Positions 16,167 through 24,463 are shown, counted from the first letter of the stretch. The stretch is 64,000 nt of DNA from Halolamina sp. CBA1230 (GCF_002025255.2 NZ_CP054589.1:62001-126000); one strand, 5' to 3'. Numbers and translations: made by a program. Notes: generated by a model from the sequence alone, not told the origin.

Positions 16167-17975
16167 TCAGGACCCGCCATCGTCGTCAGACTTCGGCAGG
16201 ACTCTGAAGGGGCGCATCATGTCGTGGTCTTCGTGTTCGAGCATGTGGCAGTGCCACATGTACCAGCCAATCTGATCGTTGAATAGCCCCTCAAACTCCC
16301 CGAAGTAAACGATCACGTGGGTCACCTCGCCTGGGTTTACATTGATGACGTCGTTCCAGCCCGTTTCTTCCGGTGCCGGAGGTTCGAGCGCCTCGACATC
16401 GATCATCTCCGCCTCAGGGTCATATTCACTGTACGGCTGTCGCCCAAGCATCTGGAAATGTACGAGATGCATATGCATCGGGTGTGACATTCCCGTCAGA
16501 TTCGCGAAGCTCCAGATTTCCGTATCGTTGAGGGCCGGTTCTTCGGTAACCGGATCGTACAGTTTGTGCGGTGAGGACTCCGCATCCGACCCGAGGAGAT
16601 GTAAGGGTCGTCCGTAATCGTCAGAACTCATGGTCATCGGAAGGTACCGTTCCTTGTCGACCGAGTCGACGGGAATTTCTGGCACATTCGCCAACGTACT
16701 CGGGACCTGGCTCCGATCGTCGACGCCATCGGAGGCGACGTCGAGAAGCATCACGTCGGGGAGCGGCTGCTGATTTCCGGTATTTATGTCCGGGCCACGG
16801 TAAGGCGCCCTGGCGTCGTTGTGAACTAGAAGCGTCTGCCCGGCGTAGTCCGAGAAATCAACGACGACATCGGCACGCTTGCCGGTGCCTATCTCGAGAC
16901 GATCCTCGATCGGAGCTGGTGCAGGTAGCAGCCCCCCGTCGTTTCCAATAAGGGTGAACGGAGGTCCGCTCGTTTCGGTCGTTTCGGTCGACTCGTCGTA
17001 CTCGAACAGCTTCAGGTTGTAGTATCGACAGTTCGAACCGTTGAGGATCCGAAATCGGTACTTCCTCGGCTCTACCGACAGCCTGGGCCAGGCCTTCCCG
17101 TTGACGACGGATGTGTCACCGAAGAACTGCGGAACGATGCTCGGGGTTGGCTTCGACGAGTCGCTGTTCGTCCCCGAGCGGGCAGTCGGGTAGTATAACG
17201 AACCGTCGTCGTTGAAGCTGCGGTCCTGGAGCACGAGTGGAATTTCGTACTCCCCCGACGGCAGGCCAAGTGACTCTTCTCGGTCGTTTCGGAGGAGATA
17301 GAGCCCGGCCAGACCAGCGTAGACGTTCAGTCGAGTGATTCCGAGCGAGTGGTCGTGATACCAGAGCGTGGCCGGGGGCTGATCGTTCACGTAGTAGTAG
17401 TCTTTGTTCTCGAACTTCGGGCCAGTTTGCTCGAAGTCCTTCGTGAACCACGCTGTCGGCTTGCCGTCGCTCTGGTGTTCGATGTTCCCACCGTGAAGGT
17501 GGGTCACGACCCGCACGCCGGTACTGTCGTAAGGGATCTTGCTGCTGTGTATTGTCTCATCCACTGGCAGCAGATGCTCGTCTGGTAATTTGTTCTTCCA
17601 GCGTACTTGAACGGGTTCCCCCTGCCGTGCCTCTATTGTCGGCCCAGGGTACTGGCCGTCGTATCCCCAGACTGTTGTAGGTGGGAGGTTGGGATGAATT
17701 TTCTGCTCAACCTCGCGCATTTCCACCTCGTAATAGGGTGTCCCATCTTTCTCCCCAACTGGTTCAATGACACCTGGCCGGGGGACCTCAACGAGCCACT
17801 TTTCCAAATCAGGCGACGAATGCTCGGTTGCGACTGGTTGCGACTGAGTCTCTGTATTTCCAGAAGGTGCTGTACACCCTGCGAGACCCAGCGCGCCAGC
17901 ACTGCCTGTAGCCGCTAAAAATTCACGCCGGGATAGGCCAGTTCCACGCGCTCCAAGATACTCACTCGTTCTCAT
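16167..17975 (-). CDS. multicopper oxidase (laccase/CotA-like), Tat-exported
   Basis: The gene encodes 602 residues. The N-terminus carries a Tat motif (LSRREFLAATG) and lipobox (LAGC). All four copper-binding motifs are present: THLHGGNIEH (about 155), WYHDHSLGIT (about 205), HPMHMHLVHF (about 500) and WHCHMLEHEDHDMM (about 575). The last includes the type-1 Cys and an axial Met. The length and Ser/Thr-poor core fit CotA/bilirubin-oxidase-like laccases such as the known Haloferax enzyme. It oxidises phenols or metals outside the cell. The halocyanin gene 4 kb away adds to a copper theme. Confidence 0.9.
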   Translation of the reverse strand: MRTSEYLGARGTGLSRREFLAATGSAGALGLAGCTAPSGNTETQSQPVATEHSSPDLEKWLVEVPRPGVIEPVGEKDGTPYYEVEMREVEQKIHPNLPPTTVWGYDGQYPGPTIEARQGEPVQVRWKNKLPDEHLLPVDETIHSSKIPYDSTGVRVVTHLHGGNIEHQSDGKPTAWFTKDFEQTGPKFENKDYYYVNDQPPATLWYHDHSLGITRLNVYAGLAGLYLLRNDREESLGLPSGEYEIPLVLQDRSFNDDGSLYYPTARSGTNSDSSKPTPSIVPQFFGDTSVVNGKAWPRLSVEPRKYRFRILNGSNCRYYNLKLFEYDESTETTETSGPPFTLIGNDGGLLPAPAPIEDRLEIGTGKRADVVVDFSDYAGQTLLVHNDARAPYRGPDINTGNQQPLPDVMLLDVASDGVDDRSQVPSTLANVPEIPVDSVDKERYLPMTMSSDDYGRPLHLLGSDAESSPHKLYDPVTEEPALNDTEIWSFANLTGMSHPMHMHLVHFQMLGRQPYSEYDPEAEMIDVEALEPPAPEETGWNDVINVNPGEVTHVIVYFGEFEGLFNDQIGWYMWHCHMLEHEDHDMMRPFRVLPKSDDDGGS

Positions 17976-18415
17976 GAGTAGACCCTTGTGGGCAGTGACA
18001 GTCAGTCAACGGCGGAATCCCGAACGGTGGGAATTCGCCGAAGTGGTCTATCGGTAGCGTTCCGATAGTTACGAATGGACCTCGATATGTCCTGAACGCT
18101 AGTGACCCGTTGCAACCGCGGGTCAGGTCACGACCAGGAAATCCTTGCAATCTGGTCGCCCAATGCAGGGACATGGTCAACAACGTAAATTGCGACAGAT
18201 CACGGACAATCAACCCCTGTGCCCGACTTGACAATACAGACAGACCCATCCCGTGATTGCGGACTCTCCGGCGTCACTGTGGATGGTAACCCCCGAATCA
18301 TGGATAGGATCGGGGCGTAACCCTATGTGTGACAGGGATCCTAGACTGGGGCAACTCCCGACATTAATGAATCATAATCGGATAACATATCCCGGATACA
18401 GTCCAACAACAGGTA
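17976..18415. promoter_or_regulatory. intergenic region with an imperfect palindrome
   Basis: 440 nt separate the divergent multicopper oxidase and winged-helix genes. At 18011-18039 GGCGGAATCCC and GGGAATTCGCC form an imperfect inverted repeat (9 of 11 pairs) about 40 nt from the oxidase start, which could be an operator or a hairpin in its leader. I see nothing else recognisable in the remainder. Confidence 0.4.
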
Positions 18416-18793
18416 ATGGTGCGCGATTCAGTGTCATTCGAGGATTCCCCATCGTTGCGGACTGTCCTTGATGCGCTGGACGACGCCGATTGCCGGACCA
18501 TCCTCCGTGAAATATCTGAACCCATGACCGCAACCCAACTAATCGAGACGTGTGACATTCCCAAATCAACGGTGTACCGAAAACTCGAACTTCTCAGTAA
18601 GGCCTCACTGGTTCGCGAGAGAGACACGATAAATCCCGGCGGCGGTCGAACTACGACATACGAGCGGGATTTCAACGATGTGATCTTCTCCATTGACGAT
18701 TCCGGCGACTTATCGGTCACAGTCGAACGGCCACCGCGGAGCGCCGACGAACGACTCGAAGATATCTGGTCGAGAATGGGGGAGGAGCTATGA
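18416..18793 (+). CDS. winged-helix transcription regulator (ArsR-like)
   Basis: The gene encodes 125 residues. A winged helix spans about residues 10-80: LRTVLDALDDADCRTILREI, then TATQLIETCDIPKSTVYRKLELL as recognition helix region (TATQLIETCDIP, KSTVYRKLELL), and a wing with NPGGGRTTTYER. The stop overlaps the start of the following membrane-protein gene (ATGA), so they form an operon. Such HTH/membrane pairs are common in haloarchaea. Its divergent position next to the multicopper oxidase makes that gene a plausible target. Confidence 0.75.
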   Translation: MVRDSVSFEDSPSLRTVLDALDDADCRTILREISEPMTATQLIETCDIPKSTVYRKLELLSKASLVRERDTINPGGGRTTTYERDFNDVIFSIDDSGDLSVTVERPPRSADERLEDIWSRMGEEL

Positions 18794-19071
18794 TATGGGT
18801 CACAACAGCTATCGTCGTGGTGAAAACAGTGATATTGCTGTTAGGGAGCGGGATCACGTATATCGCATTTCGAGCCTATCGTCGAACCGGAACGCCTTCG
18901 CTCCGGGCGCTTGGCATCGGGTTTGGAATCATCACGCTCGGCGCGTTGCTCGCTGGTATCGCTCATCAAGTTCTCTCTGTGTCTCTGGAGATGGGAATCC
19001 TGATCAACAGCATCCTCGTAGCGGTCGGACTAGGCATCATTCTGTACTCGCTGTATCTCGAACGCGGATGA
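18790..19071 (+). CDS. three-helix membrane protein paired with an HTH regulator
   Basis: The gene encodes 93 residues with three hydrophobic segments (about 3-24, 41-62 and 68-88) and a basic loop (YRRTGTPSLRALG). It overlaps the upstream regulator by 4 nt. The family (HTH-associated haloarchaeal membrane proteins) has no proven function; sensing a membrane signal for the regulator is a reasonable guess. Confidence 0.65.
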   Translation: MIWVTTAIVVVKTVILLLGSGITYIAFRAYRRTGTPSLRALGIGFGIITLGALLAGIAHQVLSVSLEMGILINSILVAVGLGIILYSLYLERG

Positions 19072-19112
19072 GCGACACGAACGCCGCTGAGCGATAGCCC
19101 GGTTTTGTGCGC

Positions 19113-19140
19113 CGTGAAGGGGTGCGGCGCGTCCTGACTG
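19113..19140 (+). promoter_or_regulatory. hairpin leader, copy 4
   Basis: T-run 19113-19116, stem GCGCCG (19119-19124) with CGGCGC (19135-19140), loop TGAAGGGGTG. A GGTGA motif precedes the start at 19174. It is nearly the same leader as at 24389 in front of the full ardC-like gene. Confidence 0.6.
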
Positions 19141-19173
19141 TCGGACAGGCCGAACTTGATTCGGTGATTTTCT

Positions 19174-19344
19174 ATGACTACCACCAATGCATCGGTCTCT
19201 TTCGACGAGATCGACACACGACTAGACGAGATGCACAGTATGATTGAAGTCTACCCGTTTTGGCATAGGAGATTCTCCCTTTCTACCGAGAAGAACAAAA
19301 TCACAATGACAGGAGCGTACCGACGGAGACAGCTGAGGATGTGA
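19174..19344 (+). pseudogene. 5' fragment of an ArdC-like gene
   Basis: The reading MTTTNASVSFDEIDTRLDEMHSMI matches the start of the ArdC-like protein at 24464 (MATTSDSSVSFDETDTRDDEMNSTI) and then diverges into 30 unrelated residues before a stop. The leader in front is also a copy. So a segment covering the leader and first ~25 codons was duplicated, or a second full gene was lost by deletion. The 56-residue product is unlikely to act as a peptidase. Confidence 0.65.
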
Positions 19345-19383
19345 GGACACTCTCCAGGTCGAATGGTAGTTCGTGAGACGTTG

Positions 19384-19414
19384 TTTTTGCGCCCGGGAGA
19401 GGGGCGCAGGGCGC
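19384..19414 (+). promoter_or_regulatory. hairpin leader, copy 5
   Basis: T-run 19384-19388, stem GCGCCC (19389-19394) with GGGCGC (19409-19414), loop GGGAGAGGGGCGCA. A GAGGTGA motif precedes the ATG at 19466. Confidence 0.6.
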
Positions 19415-19465
19415 GAGACGATGCAGTCGCACGTCGACGAGGATTCCTGAAGTGAGGTGACTGAG

Positions 19466-19660
19466 ATGAAAGATCCAGAGTCCAGAACCATCTTCGCTGG
19501 CGTCGATGGGCGTACCGACACCGAACTACCAGAGTGGTACCGAGAGTGGCATGGAGATGCAGACCCCGTGACCTTCGCCGAAGCGATTCGCGATCTTCCG
19601 CAGTCGCTCAGCGGGTCGAGAGTTTATAACGCATTACGGGGGAACCGCGGAGGGAGGTGA
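19466..19660 (+). pseudogene. 5' fragment of the DUF932-like gene
   Basis: MKDPESRTIFAGVDGRTDTE matches the start of the protein at 20818 (MKDPEEATVFAGLDGRTNTE) for about 50 residues, through IRDLPQ, and then ends after a few residues, against about 385 residues for the full gene. It may still be translated: its last codons form the GGAGGTGA that precedes the TTG start of the HNH gene at 19668, so it could serve as a coupled leader ORF for that gene. Confidence 0.6.
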
Positions 19661-19667
19661 CGGAGCT

Positions 19668-20492
19668 TTGACCGACCATATCTGTGACTACTGTGGCGAG
19701 TCATTTGCGACCTCCCACGAGTTGGGTGGCCACGTAACCGCGGTCCATCGTCGCGACCAGATCGTAACAGACGCGGACGTAATTCTCGACGATATTCGAC
19801 GTGTCGCAGACAAATTAGGAAAACCGCCGACAGCAAAGGAGATGAGCGAGCACGGAGAATACTCCCAGCGCGTCTGCCAGAACAAATTCGGGAGCTGGAA
19901 CGAGGCCCTGCGTGAGGCTGGCTACGCTCCGAATCGGAAATTCCGACTCACCGATCAGGACCTGGTGGACGAGATTGACCGGCTTGCGGAGCAGATCGGT
20001 CGCCCGCCATCGAGCGGGGAGATGGATCGGATTGGGGAGTATCATAGATGGACATATGACCACCGATTTGGGGGGTGGGAAGAGGCACTCACCGAAGCTG
20101 GCTTCTCACAACCACGGTCCTATCAAGAACGTTCAGAGATTCCGTACGGGCCAAATTGGCCGGAGAAACGGCGGCAAGCACTGGAACGTGATGACTTCCA
20201 GTGCCAAACGCCGTGGTGTGGGATTACCCAAGCGGATCATCAAGAGCAAGTTGGGAAGGACATCTCTGTCCACCATTTGGTCCCGCGGAAGTTCTTTGTC
20301 ACCCCCGATGGGCAGTTTGACCACGAACAGGCGAATCGAGTCTCGAATCTCGTGACGGTCTGTTCGAAGCATCATCTCATCTGGGAAGCCGTCGCCCCGC
20401 AGCGATTGGATACGATTGTCGACGCCACACAGCCACCAAATCGAGGTGGGCCGGAGGGTGTTGCTCTCCCTCTACGAGGGGATGAGAGGTAG
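19668..20492 (+). CDS. HNH endonuclease with zinc finger and homing-endonuclease-associated repeats
   Basis: The gene encodes 274 residues. A C2H2 finger opens the protein (CDYCGESFATSHELGGHVTAVH). Two homing-endonuclease-associated repeats follow (about residues 38-90 and 92-145), each ending in a FGSWNEAL or FGGWEEAL motif. The HNH domain is at about 165-240: CQTPWCG, SVHHLVPRKFF and VTVCSKHHLIWE. The start is TTG, chosen because a strong GGAGGTGA (19652-19659) lies just before it and no in-frame ATG precedes the finger. Such enzymes nick or cut DNA; the repeats probably read sequence. Confidence 0.8.
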   Translation: MTDHICDYCGESFATSHELGGHVTAVHRRDQIVTDADVILDDIRRVADKLGKPPTAKEMSEHGEYSQRVCQNKFGSWNEALREAGYAPNRKFRLTDQDLVDEIDRLAEQIGRPPSSGEMDRIGEYHRWTYDHRFGGWEEALTEAGFSQPRSYQERSEIPYGPNWPEKRRQALERDDFQCQTPWCGITQADHQEQVGKDISVHHLVPRKFFVTPDGQFDHEQANRVSNLVTVCSKHHLIWEAVAPQRLDTIVDATQPPNRGGPEGVALPLRGDER

Positions 20493-20508
20493 CCCCCTCG
20501 TGATTCAA

Positions 20509-20751
20509 ATGAGACAGACAGATGAGCCTCTCCCGACACCCAATCCAGGCGATCTCACGAACAGAGAACGACTCCGGAGGCACCTCACCAATGCCCTCGA
20601 AAGCGCCGAGTCGGCAGAGACGAAAGTCCATCTCCGGGGAGCCCTTGCTGCCTGGCAGGATCTTCCGCCGACACCACTCGTCGAGTGTCCGCTCTGTGGA
20701 AAAGTCGGGCTTCCAGAGCGAATCCAAGCTCACGAGTGTCGGCAGTCGTAG
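20509..20751 (+). CDS. small zinc-finger protein
   Basis: The gene encodes 80 residues: a Pro-rich polar start, a helical middle (ERLRRHLTNALESAES) and a C-terminal C2H2-like knuckle (CPLCGKVGLPERIQAHEC). It follows the HNH gene by 17 nt and is probably cotranscribed with it. A small nucleic-acid-binding or adaptor protein is the most one can infer. Confidence 0.55.
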   Translation: MRQTDEPLPTPNPGDLTNRERLRRHLTNALESAESAETKVHLRGALAAWQDLPPTPLVECPLCGKVGLPERIQAHECRQS

Positions 20752-20756
20752 CGTCG

Positions 20757-20785
20757 TTTTTTGCGCCTCGATGGGTGGAGGCGCA
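20757..20785 (+). promoter_or_regulatory. hairpin leader, copy 6
   Basis: T-run 20757-20762, stem TGCGCCTC (20762-20769) with GAGGCGCA (20778-20785), loop GATGGGTG. A GGAGG motif lies nine bases before the ATG at 20818. Confidence 0.65.
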
Positions 20786-20817
20786 GATCAGAACGCTTCG
20801 CGCCTTCGGAGGATGCT

Positions 20818-21974
20818 ATGAAAGACCCAGAGGAAGCTACGGTCTTCGCAGGCCTTGATGGGCGAACCAACACCGAACTACCCGAGTGGTACGCCGAGCA
20901 ATACGGAGGTCCCGAACCAATCAGCTTCAGTGCGGCGATTCGAGAGCTTCCCCAAGCAGTCGACACAGCAGTCGCATATCGCAACCCGTACGCCGACGAT
21001 TGGGTCGAAACAGAGCGATTCAACGCCATCGTCGAGCCGTCGCGATTGCAAGCAGAAGCGGACGGTGACGCCGAGACGGAGTCGCTATTCCATATCCCGA
21101 CCGACTCGTACGCGATCATCAATCCGGTCGACGTCTACGGCCCGCTGGAGGAGGTCCTCCGCGAGGAGACCATCGACGGGACGCCGCTGGGTGAGGTGAT
21201 GTTCGGCGAGATTCGGCGCTACCGGGGAGGCGGCAAGGTCCACATGGACATCATGTTCGACGGCCTCGAGGTGCGCCTTCCCGGTCGGTCGGACCCGATT
21301 ACGATGGGCGTCACGTCGGGCTACGACTTCTTCGGCGAGCACGCCGTCTACGTGGAGGGGTTCGCTCAGGATGGCTACTGCTCGAACACGATGCGCTCGC
21401 TCACCGACAAGGAGGTCATCAAACACGTCGGCGACGTGCGGAACTTCCGGACCTGGTGGGAGGAACTCCTCGCACAGGTCGAACTCGTCGCCGATGACCT
21501 CTTCGAGTTCATCCGGGACGCTCAGGATATCGACCTCGACTTCTCGGAACTCCCGTTTACCGTCACGGAGTTCTACACCCTGCTGGGCTTCCCGGACTAC
21601 CTAGCCGAGCGCGCTGCGAGCGATGCCGAGGCCAACGCGGCCTCACCCGTCGAGATCGATATGTGGACGCTCCATTCCGGCGCGACGTACGCGCTCACTC
21701 ATTCTTCCAGGGGAAAGAGGGGGCATCCCTCGATCAATACGTCCGGATCGCCAACGATATTCTGTTCAACCCGGAAGGCAGCATCGAGCGCGTCGAGCAG
21801 GCGTACGAGCAGCAGTTAGAGGCGGACGGCGACGACGGATCGCAAGCCTCGCTGGAGGGTGAACGAGCGCTGGCGAGCATCGAGCGGGTCAGCGACGACC
21901 TGCAAGAGAAAGTCGAGCAGTTCGAAGAGCGAGAGGACGCGCTTCGTGAGCGGTTCCAAGAGGCGATGGCCTGA
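20818..21974 (+). pseudogene. DUF932-like plasmid protein with a frameshift
   Basis: The first 300 residues read cleanly from MKDPEEATVFAGLDGRT, with a central part (VMFGEIRRYRGGGKVHMDIMF, seen as EIRRYRGGGKVHMDIMF, then TSGYDFFGEHAVYVEGFAQD) that recalls DUF932 'phage/plasmid-related' proteins. At about 21705-21715 the frame shifts: the expected continuation (FFQGKEGASLDQYVRIANDI ... EEREDALRERFQEAMA) is in the next frame, up to the TGA at 21972-21974. One base inserted or lost explains it. A sequencing error or true inactivation are both possible. DUF932 proteins are typical of conjugative leading regions and phages. Confidence 0.6.
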
Positions 21975-22005
21975 CGCCGGGTCGGGGATGTAGTCGTCTG
22001 TTCTG

Positions 22006-22034
22006 TTTTTTCTCGCCCTGGAGGGGTGGAGGGC
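22006..22034 (+). promoter_or_regulatory. hairpin leader, copy 7
   Basis: T-run 22006-22011, stem GCCCT (22015-22019) with AGGGC (22030-22034), loop GGAGGGGTGG. The ATG at 22042 is only 7 nt beyond the hairpin, so the structure itself would lie over the ribosome-binding region. Confidence 0.6.
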
Positions 22035-22041
22035 TACAGAG

Positions 22042-22263
22042 ATGGAACAGTCCACGATTAGCGACGGGGGTGACGGCGAATTCCCACCTGAGAAGCGTCT
22101 CGAAGCACCGAATTACCGATTGGTCAAGGCCGGTATCGCGACGATCCCGGATATGGAGACTCTAAAAGAGTGTGTTGCCTACGAAAATACCCACCAGAAT
22201 CGGACGCAGATCCTGCGCCGGCTTAAGTGGAAGGCTGAAGAGCTACGTGAGGACGAAGAGTAA
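22042..22263 (+). CDS. small unknown protein behind a family leader
   Basis: The gene encodes 73 residues, highly charged, with a central YRLVKAGIATIPDMETLKECVAYEN segment (seen as YRLVKAGIATIPDM and ETLKECVAYE) and a basic/acidic helical tail (RTQILRRLKWKAEELREDEE). No family is recognised. It starts immediately after a leader hairpin and is followed by an inverted repeat (22273-22314). Confidence 0.55.
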   Translation: MEQSTISDGGDGEFPPEKRLEAPNYRLVKAGIATIPDMETLKECVAYENTHQNRTQILRRLKWKAEELREDEE

Positions 22264-22272
22264 GCTCTATTC

Positions 22273-22314
22273 TTAACCAACACACTCTGCGTGAGTTCCC
22301 CTATTGTTGGTTAA
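22273..22314. repeat. TTAACCAACA inverted repeat, copy 1
   Basis: TTAACCAACA (22273-22282) and TGTTGGTTAA (22305-22314) are a perfect 10-bp inverted repeat with a 22-nt spacer. It lies between a small gene and the leader of the HNH gene at 22455. The same arms occur at three other places in the window. Confidence 0.75.
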
Positions 22315-22329
22315 TCCGCTGTACTTCGG

Positions 22330-22358
22330 TTTTTCCGGCCCCTGAAAGGGTGCGGGGC
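22330..22358 (+). promoter_or_regulatory. hairpin leader, copy 8
   Basis: T-run 22330-22334, stem GCCCC (22338-22342) with GGGGC (22354-22358), loop TGAAAGGGTGC. It lies 97 nt from the likely ATG at 22455, farther than in the other copies. Confidence 0.6.
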
Positions 22359-22454
22359 AGCCAGAATCGATAGGATGACGCATCACAGACGCCAGAGCGG
22401 ACATTCAAATACCGAGACGGGACCAATCTGAGTGATTCAATCCCCTCAGAAATC

Positions 22455-23672
22455 ATGGGCAAGAAGCTGTATTCAGACGATAAACTACTAAATCGGCTCC
22501 AGAAGTTCGCTGAGGAACTCGGTCGTCCACCCTCACAAAGTGAGATGGACGATTCAGGGCCTCATGCTTCGAAGACGTACGGGAATCGGTTCGGGTCGTG
22601 GAATAACGCACTCGAGGCTGCCGGACTTCAAACCGGAACAAACGACCCAAACGGACGATCACCGACGCCCGAAGAGGACCTCCTTACTGATCTCAAATCA
22701 GTTGCCGACATCGTAGGGGGAACTCCGTCAGAGCGCGAATACAGTAATCACGGCGAGTATTCGGTGAAGACATACTGTAAGCGATTCGGAGGGTGGAATG
22801 CAGCACTACGAGCGGCCGGTTTTGAACCGAATGTCGATATGAACCTCTCCGAGGAGACACTCATTACTGCCTTACAGGGGTTCGCTGAGAAACTAGGTCG
22901 AACACCCACGTCAGATATAATGGACCAGAGTGGTCCCTATACCGCGAATTCGTACAAGCGGGCTTTTGGAACCTGGAATTGTGCTCTTCGACAGGCTGGG
23001 TTGGAAGTCCAATCCGTGTGGGATGTGAGCGAAGAGGATCTGATATCCGGACTCAACAGTCTCGCCGAAGAGCTAGGCCATGTCCCTCGAAAGGATGAGA
23101 TGCGAGAACAGGGGAAATGGAGCGCGGCAGTCTATCAGGAGCGATTCGGTTCGTGGAATGAAGCTCTACGAATTGCCGGTTTCGAGCCGAATGAGCGGTG
23201 GCGAATTCCACGGGAGGAGTTATTAGCCGAATTGAGGACAGTCGCGGATGATCTGGGCCACCCACCGACAACAACGGAAATGAACGAACACGGGGAGTTC
23301 ACCATCGATCCGTATCAGCGTGAGTTCGGAGCGTGGCGAACAGCCCTTCAAGCGGCCGACCCGGACTATCTAGAAAACTACCGCCAGTCAGATGTTGAGA
23401 CAGTTCCGTTTGGCTCGAACTGGCCACAGATTCGTGAGGAGATCATAGTCCGTGATAACGAGTCCTGTCTGCGCTGCGGTATGGGCCGCAAAGCTCACCG
23501 CGAGAAATTCGGACGTGATCTTCCGGTTCACCATCGGATTCCTCGACGCCGGTTCTACGACGACCCAGACCGATCGGTCGACGATGCAGATGTCCCGAGT
23601 AACCTGCTGACTCTCTGTATCCCGTGCCATCGCCGACTCGAACGGCTGCCAGTCCAACCAGTAGTTGACTAA
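22455..23672 (+). CDS. HNH endonuclease with five homing-endonuclease-associated repeats
   Basis: The gene encodes 405 residues. Five to six tandem repeats of about 55 residues fill residues 5-315. Each has a helix with [FV]A[ED][EK]LG[RH]xPxxxEM and ends in FGSWNNAL, FGGWNAAL, FGTWNCAL, FGSWNEAL or FGAWRTAL. A C-terminal HNH domain follows (CLRCGMGRKAH, PVHHRIPRRRF, LLTLCIPCHRRLE). It is a larger relative of the enzyme at 19668, without the zinc finger. Repeat number probably sets the length of DNA contacted. No intron or intein context is visible, so it is a free-standing endonuclease. Confidence 0.8.
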   Translation: MGKKLYSDDKLLNRLQKFAEELGRPPSQSEMDDSGPHASKTYGNRFGSWNNALEAAGLQTGTNDPNGRSPTPEEDLLTDLKSVADIVGGTPSEREYSNHGEYSVKTYCKRFGGWNAALRAAGFEPNVDMNLSEETLITALQGFAEKLGRTPTSDIMDQSGPYTANSYKRAFGTWNCALRQAGLEVQSVWDVSEEDLISGLNSLAEELGHVPRKDEMREQGKWSAAVYQERFGSWNEALRIAGFEPNERWRIPREELLAELRTVADDLGHPPTTTEMNEHGEFTIDPYQREFGAWRTALQAADPDYLENYRQSDVETVPFGSNWPQIREEIIVRDNESCLRCGMGRKAHREKFGRDLPVHHRIPRRRFYDDPDRSVDDADVPSNLLTLCIPCHRRLERLPVQPVVD

Positions 23673-23754
23673 CAAGCGAAGTCCCACGTTCAGCACAAAG
23701 GTATCTGCCGGCGAGCAAAGCGTCTACCTCCCGCCGGCGTGACTTTGCGACCTG

Positions 23755-23783
23755 TTTTTCGTGCCCCCAGAGAGGGCGAGGGC
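23755..23783 (+). promoter_or_regulatory. hairpin leader, copy 9
   Basis: T-run 23755-23759, short stem GCCC (23763-23766) with GGGC (23780-23783), loop CCAGAGAGGGCGA. The start at 23804 is GTG. A long GC inverted repeat (GCCGGCG/CGCCGGC, about 23707-23738) just before the T-run may end the upstream HNH transcript. Confidence 0.55.
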
Positions 23784-23803
23784 TCCATCGAGGGTCCTCA
23801 GAG

Positions 23804-24160
23804 GTGACTTCAGTGAGTCAACAACAGAATGCCGACAACGTCTCAATCGACGACATCCCAGTCGATATCGACAGCACACAATCAGGTGAGGTCAATCCCA
23901 CCGACGTCCCCGATGAAATCGAGTCGATCAGCCGGGGGCTTGCCGGTGAACACCCGCCGACGAATCCGCTGGTCGTACTGAAAGCGGCTCGCTGGTGGTA
24001 TCTACACGGCAAGGGCGGCACGGATCCTGCCTTCCAGTGGGCCATCGAGTGGGCGCGTCACCTTGCGACCGACACGCCCAGCGACGTCGAGCGGTTCGAC
24101 GCGTACCTCGAGTACCTCGTCACGGTCGGCTTCGCTGATGAGAAGGAAGCGCTTCGCTGA
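23804..24160 (+). CDS. small acidic plasmid protein, unknown
   Basis: The gene encodes 118 residues. The N-terminal 55 residues are polar and acidic and look disordered. The C-terminal half is helical (NPLVVLKAARWWYLHGKGG, FQWAIEWARHLATDTP). The start is GTG at 23804 or 23813, and no ATG lies near. It is one of the genes behind the repeated leader and sits just before the convergent small zinc-ribbon gene. No function can be named. Confidence 0.55.
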   Translation: MTSVSQQQNADNVSIDDIPVDIDSTQSGEVNPTDVPDEIESISRGLAGEHPPTNPLVVLKAARWWYLHGKGGTDPAFQWAIEWARHLATDTPSDVERFDAYLEYLVTVGFADEKEALR

Positions 24161-24307
24161 TCAGAGCTCGTAGCAGACGACATCCTCAGCCCCACAGCTT
24201 GGACACTCTTCGGCGTTCTCTGAGAGTGTCTCTCCACAGTTTCGGCACTCCCACAGGGTCGATGACTCCCCTTCGACGGCCCTGCGGAGTGTACTCAAGA
24301 GACCCAT
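24161..24307 (-). CDS. 48-residue zinc-ribbon microprotein
   Basis: The minus strand reads MGLLSTLRRAVEGESSTLWE, then CRNCGETL and CPSCGAEDVVCYEL to a TGA. Two CxxC knuckles 14 residues apart make one zinc ribbon. Such very short ribbons are numerous in haloarchaea and some influence stress responses. It is convergent with the 118-residue gene, with no intergenic gap (24160/24161). Confidence 0.65.
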   Translation of the reverse strand: MGLLSTLRRAVEGESSTLWECRNCGETLSENAEECPSCGAEDVVCYEL

Positions 24308-24388
24308 TCTGGCTTATCTGATGTACTTGCGGTTGTTAACACCATCCCCTGTCAGCCACCCCGACTTGAACGAAGTCGCGGAGGCGTG

Positions 24389-24418
24389 TTTTTTATGCGC
24401 CCCTGAGGGGTGCGGCGC
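24389..24418 (+). promoter_or_regulatory. hairpin leader, copy 10
   Basis: T-run 24389-24394, stem GCGCC (24397-24401) with GGCGC (24414-24418), loop CCTGAGGGGTGC. A GGTGA motif lies before the ATG at 24464 of the ArdC-like gene. Confidence 0.65.
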
Positions 24419-24463
24419 GGTCTGAACTGACGCAGTCGCCGTGAACTCAATTCGGTGAACACA

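Noticed and set aside
23707-23738. GCCGGCG/CGCCGGC inverted repeat as a separate leader copy
   Set aside because: No T-run precedes it and the loop lacks the GGGTG core; it is more likely a terminator or chance GC palindrome.
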